Source: Blastobasis lacticolella (lineage: Eukaryota; Arthropoda; Insecta; Lepidoptera; Blastobasidae). From it: a stretch of DNA of 64,000 bases. The notes under the pieces were generated by a model that was not told the origin of the DNA, searched no databases, and was given only the letters and a program-made list of their open reading frames with translations. Made by a program: the position numbers and the translations under genes. The DNA lies in the NCBI GenBank assembly GCA_905147135.1, contig LR990054.1, positions 12,437,001-12,501,000 of the forward strand. The letters run 5' to 3'. Positions 56,051 to 64,000 of the stretch are shown piece after piece; within the stretch, counting starts at the first letter, position 1; every line of letters starts with the position of its first letter.

Positions 56051-59000
56051 CACATCCTCCAAACTAAGCCGCACCGATTGTGCTGTGCTCTGGAACTCAG
56101 TCTGGGGAAACCGATCATAAAATTATCTTCTCTTTACTACAACAGAACTAAAAATGCTGTTTGTTGCTAAGTAATAATCTAAGTTGTTATTGAAAGAGAA
56201 ATTGGGTTTCTAAAAATTTCAACGGGGCTACGTCTACCAAGTCAGTTGTTAAAAAATAAAAATTAAATTTCAGGTGGCCGCCTGGAGAGATAATAATATA
56301 TTTCTGATGGCAAACACATGCAAACAGCAAATAAGTTGTGTTGTCAGAGCCTGAATTGAACTGAAATGAATACATGAGGTGACTGATCTGAGATTAAATG
56401 TCTTTTTCATAACATATACGTACAAGTCACTTTAGGCTCCCGAAGAACCTATTTGTTACAAAAAACCAAAAAAGCAACCATAGCTCCCTCAAATAAAATA
56501 AATTAAGCGCTTATCAACTAGGCTCATAATAACCGTTTCTAATTAAGCTCCTAACAGGATATTTGTCCGATGGAATACCTCATTCACCTCCCTGGATATA
56601 ATTAACTCATCCACCGGAGATTAATAAATAGAAAGTAAATAAGTATTCGAGGAATTTTCAATTTCTATCACTACTTATAGTAATTACCTCGCCGCAGGCG
56701 CAGGCTTCGTTCGATCATTTGAAATGCCGCGCCGCCTAAACTCTTTCACATAATAAATTAACTTATGAATAAGTAAAAGCAAGAGGACCACAGTTTCATG
56801 GTGTCAGGTGCAATATACTAATCGTTAATGATATTTGAACACTAATAAAGTACAAGAATAAAACGACCATAAATATTAATCTATTGCTGGTTATTCAATA
56901 CGTGGTTTCGGAGACAGTTTACATGTGTATGTATTATGAGGAACATCGATAAGTGAAATATCACATTTGAAGTTTGTCAGAGCCTCAGTTAGGTTATTAT
57001 AGTAAAATTGTTTTAACTCTTCAAAAGAATGTTGACTATCGTAGTAGTCATTTAAAAGCAGCTATGATTTTTCCCGAAAGTGACAATAATCGGACATTAA
57101 ATACCATAAAGACCTACCGAATTGAATATTATAAAAATATCTAAACAGCTAACAAAAAGAAATTAGTCTTACAATAAATTCAATAATCACGTTGTCAATT
57201 CCTTGAATCTATTCTAATTTAGAATTGATAAGAACCAGCGTAACTGAAAGTTGTCTCCGCAACATGTGAACCGGGCATAAACGTTCATGACATAAAAGAG
57301 AAAAGTTCATCTCAGGAATTCGATGACCAAACGTTGTTCGAATAAAAAGAATTAATAGAAATAAAAGTTGTGCGCGCACGACGCGACACTGGCCATGTCA
57401 TTTCAATTAACATTAGGTGATATAAAAATTGTTAGACCTCTGGTGCTATAAGAACATAAATTACTTATAATACCAGAGTGAGAGTCAACCCATAGGAAGG
57501 CGATAAGGCTCGGTTTCGATGCAGTTGAGTCAGATAAAATCGTTCACAAGAAAGTAAGTTTTACTGCATCGATGTGGATGGATGATGTAACGGTTATTGT
57601 GTCATGCTGATATCAAGATAGTGTTATTTAATTTAATTGAGATAATGAAATTGAAGTTAAGAATAATAGAAAATAAATTAAACGCATATTTTGGTTAGGC
57701 AATTCAGACAAACAATAGCCTCAAACTAAACAAAGCCAGATAAAATAAACATAATATAAAATCCAAATAAATCTAAAATAATAACTAAAAATAACAATAA
57801 TAATCCTGACATTTTCGTACGACAGTCTCTGTGCGGTTTAGATAGCCGAAATGATTGTTATACTCGTACAAGGGCAGTAGGTATAGGAAAAGGCACCCCA
57901 GGACTTAAACCCGGAACTGCGACCACCTGTACGCAAGCGTTTCGAAACCTTCAACCAACATTGCCCAAGCGCCTAATACACGCGGGCTAATTTCTAAAAG
58001 ACAACATAATCTCGAGTCGCCAACGCAAACATGCTTTGAACTCTGCCGCCACATAATTTTCACTTTTGTTTGACATCGCTACGTACACTTGCTTCTTTAA
58101 TAGCTACGTTTTGCTTACTGAATCCACATGATGGGTTTGTCTTGCCCAATATTTGGTCTATTCTATACGGATGGATAGTTGATTAATGCTACGGGAGATC
58201 TACGAGTAGTCTAGTGTTTGAGGAAGTTACTTCTGTCATTTTCGTCCTACTTTTATATTTGAATCATCTGTTGTTATTCCTCTATTTTAATTTTGCCCAT
58301 AAAGGGTATAATTTCCTGGAATTTTCTTCTATCTAGGCTTCAGCACACTCAATTTATTTCAGGTGAATAAAGTGGAAGCCCTTTTTAACATCATATTCGG
58401 TAACCCAAGGACCAAGAGTCATTTTTGGCGAAATAATGTGTTGATATTCCATTTCTCACCGACGAGTCTCTTATAGTAGCGACCTTATACTGAAACCGTA
58501 CGCGATCAGGGTACGTTGACCGCTTGACTGATAAATAGTATCGTAATCTCATATTAGTATTGCCTACATTCACGAGCTGCCATAATACGTTTCTCTACTG
58601 ACTTGTTTCTTTAGATTCGATAAGGATGGCTAAAATGTTGCACGCTGTTTTCCTGCATTCACTTGATATACCTAGTAGTCGCTTTGGTGCTTTTTATTGT
58701 AAAGATTAGATATTATAAAATAGATTATAAATTTATTAAAATATGGATGTAGGCCTTTATCGTCGTTAATAAATATTGAAAAAGATTGTTTGTCTTGTTA
58801 AGTATCAGAACTACGTTTACCTTGTCCTGATAGACATTCGGTACTTATGGAAACCTTTCAACAAATCGCTTCCGCAATACTTTGTACCTACATCATTTAT
58901 TGTTATTTTGAGAGGAAATCATGATACTGCGCATTATCTATACGCTATGCGGAATTCGAAACTTGTGTAATATCTGCAGCCTTGACGTAAGAATCTTCAG

Positions 59001-59200
59001 TCATTAGTCGAATTTAAGCCTGCTGTCGTAATTTTTGTATAAACAAAAAGCAAGTTAAGATAAAGGTTAATTCTTTGAATCGCGTTTCTGTATCATTGAG
59101 TACCGAACTACTCGTAACTAATAACATTTAAGTCTACATTGAGATTGCACTTATTATGTAAATAATTCACATACTACAATAACATAAGGTAGTGATTGTT
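56051..59200. other. Non-coding, probable upstream intron or flank of FGF
   Basis: AT-rich with no reading frame that I can match to an FGF 5' exon. About 57890-57955 (accccaggacttaaacccgg, ctgtacgcaagcgtttcg) resembles a decayed reverse-strand tRNA-like SINE head. A minus-strand frame at 58391-58573 ends at a GGTGAGA donor but in phase 0, which does not fit the phase-1 entry of the known exon. Confidence 0.35.
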
Positions 59201-59205
59201 GTGGC

Positions 59206-59575
59206 ACAAGAAGAATGAAAGTAGAATTAATGCGGTGGAAATGAGGTCCCTAAGGAAAATATGAGAAGTGAAATTGAGTTTAGTGAAAAATACAGTGATC
59301 CATAAGAGGTGAGGCATGAAAGATGATGTAATAGCAAAAATATAAAGAGGAATGTTGAGATGGCTTAGGCATGTAGAGCGGATTGGTGAAAAACTATTGA
59401 CGGAGTTATGTAGCGTGAATTTAGAAACCTGGCCCTTAAGAAAAGGAAATATTCATTGATCAGATCAGAAGAATAAGAATTGTGGATATATTATTATGCG
59501 AGGCTAGTAAGTTGTGCCAGGACAGAAGAAAGCGGCGGTTTCTGCCTATCCCACCTGTGGGGTATGTAATTTTAT
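59206..59575 (+). pseudogene. Non-LTR retrotransposon RT C-terminal relic
   Basis: In pieces it reads INAVEMRSLRKICEVKLSLV, then GMKDDVIAKI and RGMLRWLRHVERIGEKLL, and ends near VSAYPTCG. The order (INAVEMRSLRRxxG ... VERGMLRWFGHLERM ... SAYPSGK) is a common C-terminal tract of insect non-LTR reverse-transcriptase polyproteins. Stops and frameshifts make it a fossil. Confidence 0.65.
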
Positions 59576-60139
59576 ACCTACCATATGTATCAAAATAGTT
59601 CAAAAAATTCACTGATAAGTTATGCAATCGTTTTCGATAATAGATGGCTTAATAACGTTGATAATGATTATAGCAACGATGTTTAAAATGTTTAAAGTAA
59701 TCTACGAAACTACTGAATCGATTTCCAGAATTCTTTCACTAATAGGAAGCTACTTTCTTCCCGAGTATTTTAAGAAACTTTATGGATCGGAAAAGTAACA
59801 GAGTCCCACAGGGGAGCGCGGTGGGACCACTACTAATTAACACGGGGGAATAAACCGTTATCTTGGCACGACCTTGCCGTACGCCGAAAAGCAAATATTT
59901 CAATTCAGTTTTACGTAATTCGCGTCACTCCATCTGCGCGAGATAATAGTGTTGTGAGTAGATAACGCGCGTAGGCATGTTACGAAGTCTGTAGTGCAAG
60001 TTGAAATGTCAACGTTTAATGAAATAATTATCTGGGCACAATAAAAAATTCCACAATAACGATAACGGTCGTGAACTCGCACGAAAACAACGATAACGGT
60101 TTTATTAACTTGGACTTGTTTGTACCTTTACTTGGGAGG

Positions 60140-60300
60140 GTGCGGTTCTTTTTAAGGCTCCGTTGTAAACCAAGGAGCCCTTATAGTTTCGCCATGTCCG
60201 TCTACCCGTCTATCCACCCGTGGCTTCTCTCAAAAACTATTGGTACAAGAGAGCTGTAATTTGGTATAGTTATACATAGGTATTATTCACGCCGATTTAA
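60140..60300 (+). repeat. Widespread lepidopteran-type interspersed repeat
   Basis: ggtgcggttctttttaaggc, tccgttgtaaaccaaggagc, ccttatagtttcgccatgtc, cgtctacccgtctatcc, tctctcaaaaactattggta, caagagagctgtaatttggt. A pattern I recognise as common in moth and butterfly DNA; class not assigned. It explains the small + frame at 60071-60259. Confidence 0.55.
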
Positions 60301-63300
60301 ATCTTTCACGAGGGCGTGCCGACCCCACTAGATCGACCGGATGATGATAATTAAATTTTTTATGCTGCCTAGTAGTCGACCACAAATGGCATGTTTACAC
60401 CAGCAAATAAAAAAAATCAATCAAATTAAAACAAAAAAATACGCAAAAGTTTAATTTAGTCATACAACGTTATACATAGGCATGTAAACACTCGCTCGCC
60501 GTCTAATTTTCTTGGATAAAGATAAAGGGAGGATGGTAATAGTGTCGCGGGGATCACGCGAGGATAAACAAGGCTCAGTGGTGGCTAAGCCGTGCGTAAT
60601 CTGGCCAAATCCCTCGGTCGCCGCTCTGCGGTAGGTAAGCATTCGTCGGAAATCTCGGACCGAATACCTCTACGCTTCCTTGGTAGCGAGAGCCGTTTCC
60701 ATTGTTGCTGACGCGGGTATTTTAGGGGACTTATACGGATGGATTAAGGGAGAGCAAATTAGAGAAGATGGAATAATCATAAGGCTAACCCTGAGCAAAA
60801 TCAGCAACCTATTAGTTATGGAGATTATTGTAAAGCGAACTACATCAATCTTGATCCTTCCTTGGTTCAGTTAGGCACAACCCAACAACGACCTGAGTAC
60901 AAGAAAAGTACTAGATTTTGTCGAAATATATTTGATATTGCAATAGTAAACCAATAGTAGGCTAGTAAACACATTTTCCTGATCATGCCTGAAGTATAAT
61001 TCTAAATTACAAATCAGAGACTCATCATCATCTATAAAATTGGAAAAGAATATCAGACAAATATCAGATTCTTTAGTATCGTCTTTTCTCTTACCGTACT
61101 CAACAATGGGAAGGCGGCAACAACTAGCGCCTTTTACGCAACAGGATACACGAAGCAAGTTAAGCAGTAAACACAAGATTAAGAGCCGCAATTGAAACCC
61201 TCAATCTTCATGCCTCAATCCACTATCTTAATCCGGATAACTTCATACTGCTGTTATAAGACGTGTAATCTCAAACTTCAAAGGAAAAAGTAATTAAACT
61301 ATATACGTAGTAAGAAGTGCAATAAATGAGTTTGTGATATACAGTAATTAATCTCCTATTCTCAAATTATAAAGAAGAGTTCGTAATATTTTGATTATTG
61401 TATAGCGCCTATGTTATTGTTGATACACATGAGTGACGTCATGAGACGTCGTGGTCATAGACATGCTAATGCTGACTCCAACGATAATTAAATTTATGTT
61501 TCTACTAATTTAATGAGCTAATTTACATTACAACGACGGACACGCTTTATCATAGGAATTCCACTAAAACCGATAACTTTAGTAAGGTTTATGTAGAAAT
61601 CGAAAATACTGAGTCACACTCAGAGGAAGTTCCAAAAAGATACGAAATGAGTACACGAAACATTGTATAAACGAAATTGTCCTTATGGTTTTCAAGAATG
61701 CACATAAAATGTGGTTAGGTTCGGGTGCTGTTTCGAGTATTACTTGCGAAATAGTTATTCACTGAGCCAACTCCAAAAACATTTTGGAAGAGGAGCATGT
61801 TTATCATAGATTATGCTGTGCGATTAGCTATAATTTTCGGGGGCATAGAGAATTACGAGCGATTGATACGCGTTCATTTTCTTGCGTTTAGATATGGATT
61901 GACGTCAAATGCTAGTTTATGATAATTACAATCGCCATTTTGGTTTTTCTCCTCTAACAACGTTACGCTAAATTGTTCATGACAAATTGCTGGAAAACCA
62001 AACGAGGTGCATAATGCATGTTATGACTCCTGCATGTTTCTTGGAGATCGTAACAAGTCTCGTGAGCCATTTAGCAATAGTATGGATAAACCAACGGATT
62101 CCGAAAGGTTGGAAGATGGCGAACGATTGAGCAAGATGCCACTCGGTATGCTTACATTATTTCCTGTTATGGAGGTCACTAACCATAATCACGCACTACG
62201 ATAGCTAATTAATGTCTATGTCCATCACATAATATAGCAATATGACTAACTCATATCTGGTTACCTAGGTTCTTGATGCGCTGGGTGGCCAGAGGTGATC
62301 AACACTTTAAGAATAGTGTACGAGGTTTCTAGGAATGCCAAGAATTCCAAGAAGAAGGCTCGTTATCGTAATTGTCATTTTAATGGAACAATGAGGGTTT
62401 CTGAATACTACGAATATACTTTTGTAGATAATATAATATGCACTTGTGTTACAGCATTTAACCTCTGCTTCTTGAAGTGATAACGCGGATCAACATGGAG
62501 TAAGACATCAACCTCTGAAACCTCTGTGGGTATATGCAACAAGTAACAACCTATCTGGATGTGCAATTATAGTGATGAATTATATTATACGGAGTATTTT
62601 TTAATTGTTTATAATATTCTTGTTATGATATCCATATTTTGTAACACCTACGAAGTAATACCTATAGAGTTTATTATAGGTACGTAATATGTGGATATAA
62701 AATTTTATGGTCTGGATCAACACAACTCTTTCATCATGGGTGGTACGTGGTGCCTATTCATTTTCAATATGCGGGTGCAACCACAATCCGAAAGTGTATC
62801 TAGAATGATACAGAAAACGACAATGAATAAGTCGCTCCTTTTTTTGCTAAGAAGTATTGCGAATGTATCTTAGACATTGCTTTTTATTGGCTTCCAATGC
62901 ATGCAATTTTCGGTTATATGGTCACTTATCACTAGACCATATGAGATGGTGATTAATTGACTGACTAGCAAAAAAAAAGAAAATCAAAGGGCATATAAAA
63001 TGCGCCAAAAGTTTGCGATCCGTGATGCATACATGGCCTAGACCAGACACTCGACCACAAATACTAGGTATGTGGCATTGACACTAATATGGCCTGCTTT
63101 GCATACATTGACGAACTTATCACATTCATGGGTGCCTACACTACGGCATAATTTGTTTCTTTGGCACAAAGACAATAATATTACAAGTATAGCGTACTTA
63201 TTAGTAGAAGTAAACAACATTACTTTATTATCTTTAATAATATAATTATTATTCGCTAGTTCTGTGGTACGACGTATAGTATAATATTATGTGATACAAC

Positions 63301-63630
63301 GTATAATTTTTCAGGTTCGTTCTAATTAATAGGCCGTTATGGCTGTGTGGCGAGGCCTTCTGCCTTGTAGTCAGCGACCTCGATTTAAAACCCACTCAGA
63401 ACCCTTCCACCAACCAGCCAACCAACGAAAAAGTCAGTTGGTCCCACCTGATTTTTTTTCATGTCTATTTCGGTACAGATCACAAAGACCGCATCAGCTC
63501 CCCTTAAACTGCCGCTGATATCCTGGACAACGGTGACTACTCCAATAGGTGGACTATATGATAGTGTACCAGGCAATAATAAAATTTGTTCATGTAACAT
63601 GAGATAAATGCCTCGGTTATGTCAAAAAGG
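60301..63630. other. Non-coding, no gene recognised
   Basis: Several 60-106 codon frames lie here on both strands (e.g. 60680-60874, 60871-61191, 62007-62204), none with a domain, splice context or codon pattern that I can support. Confidence 0.3.
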
Positions 63631-63644
63631 ACTTTACTTACGCT

Positions 63645-63694
63645 TACGTTTGATAGCAATGTAGTAGTTATCATAGCCGATGTCGGTGCCCCTA
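63645..63694 (-). other. Weak candidate minus-strand micro-exon
   Basis: Bounded on the minus strand by a cttcgctttag acceptor and a C|GTAAGT donor, it reads GTDIGYDNYYIAIKRK and would exit in phase 1, the phase required by the FGF exon at 55722. The peptide does not show FGF N-terminal features (no YxxTGxxL pattern), and an ~8 kb intron would be needed. Chance is the default explanation. Confidence 0.12.
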
Positions 63695-64000
63695 AAGCGA
63701 AGTTATACTATATCAACAACAGCAATAGGTCAAGCAATAGGCACAAATCAACTTGTTAAGACTGATACACGTTTAGTTACACAAATACGTAGTAATATCA
63801 ATGAAATCGTTTTATCAAATTTCACTCATTTCTCTCATTCTGTCCGAATATTTGTGTCAATGAATCGATTGCACTTATCTCTTCATCACCTGGGTTTATC
63901 AAAGAGGTGTCAAACATAACGTGTGACCTAGTTCTTATCAATTTGATGTCTGTTTAAGTAGACCTACTTATTCACTCTATTGATATTTTGGGAGATTGGT

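Noticed and set aside
58391..58573. Upstream FGF exon ending at GGTGAGA
   Set aside because: Donor phase is 0 whereas phase 1 is required, and the peptide shows no FGF features.
1..64000. CRISPR array, operon, phage or bacterial system
   Set aside because: No regularly spaced direct repeats, no compact gene arrays, no ribosome-binding-site pattern; introns, SINEs and LINEs show nuclear insect DNA.

Overview
The window looks like nuclear DNA from a moth or butterfly (Lepidoptera). It is AT-rich, has very few open frames, and is scattered with decayed non-LTR retrotransposon ends, two families of tRNA-derived SINEs, and short fold-back elements of kinds familiar from lepidopteran genomes. The species cannot be named from the sequence alone. 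Almost every open frame longer than 60 codons is chance or lies in a repeat.

Only two host genes are well supported. (1) A fibroblast growth factor (FGF) gene lies on the minus strand at about 54.1-55.7 kb. Two consecutive coding exons (55722-55613 and 54994-54617) join at a phase-0 intron with consensus splice sites. They give the middle and C-terminal part of the FGF core, ending in a stop codon, with a candidate poly(A) signal about 530 bp downstream. The 5' exons (signal peptide and first beta strands) were not recognised; they lie in the 56-64 kb flank or beyond the window. (2) A complete tRNA-Phe (GAA) gene lies at 28820-28892 with a T-run terminator.

Layout: 0-2 kb holds two CpG-rich islands, one ending in a good minus-strand splice donor, which may be a first exon of a gene running off the left edge. 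2-28 kb is non-coding DNA with RTE-type tails, SINEs, a Jockey-like LINE relic (11.4-12.4 kb), a pair of inverted CCGGATA minisatellites (8.8 and 9.8 kb), two adjacent MITEs (21.4-21.75 kb) and a young RTE insertion with target-site duplication (18.6 kb). 28-54 kb holds the tRNA gene, more SINEs, a 400 bp fold-back element (35.5 kb), a tandem segmental duplication (38.0-38.8 kb), a SINE nested in an older LINE tail (46.9-47.4 kb) and a G-rich minisatellite (47.9 kb). 54-56 kb is the FGF gene. 56-64 kb is mostly featureless, probably upstream intron or flank of the FGF gene, with one LINE relic.

I did not find a new multi-gene system. The best leads are the lineage and missing 5' part of the FGF gene, the CCGGATA element pair, the MITE families, and the datable nested and TSD-flanked insertions.
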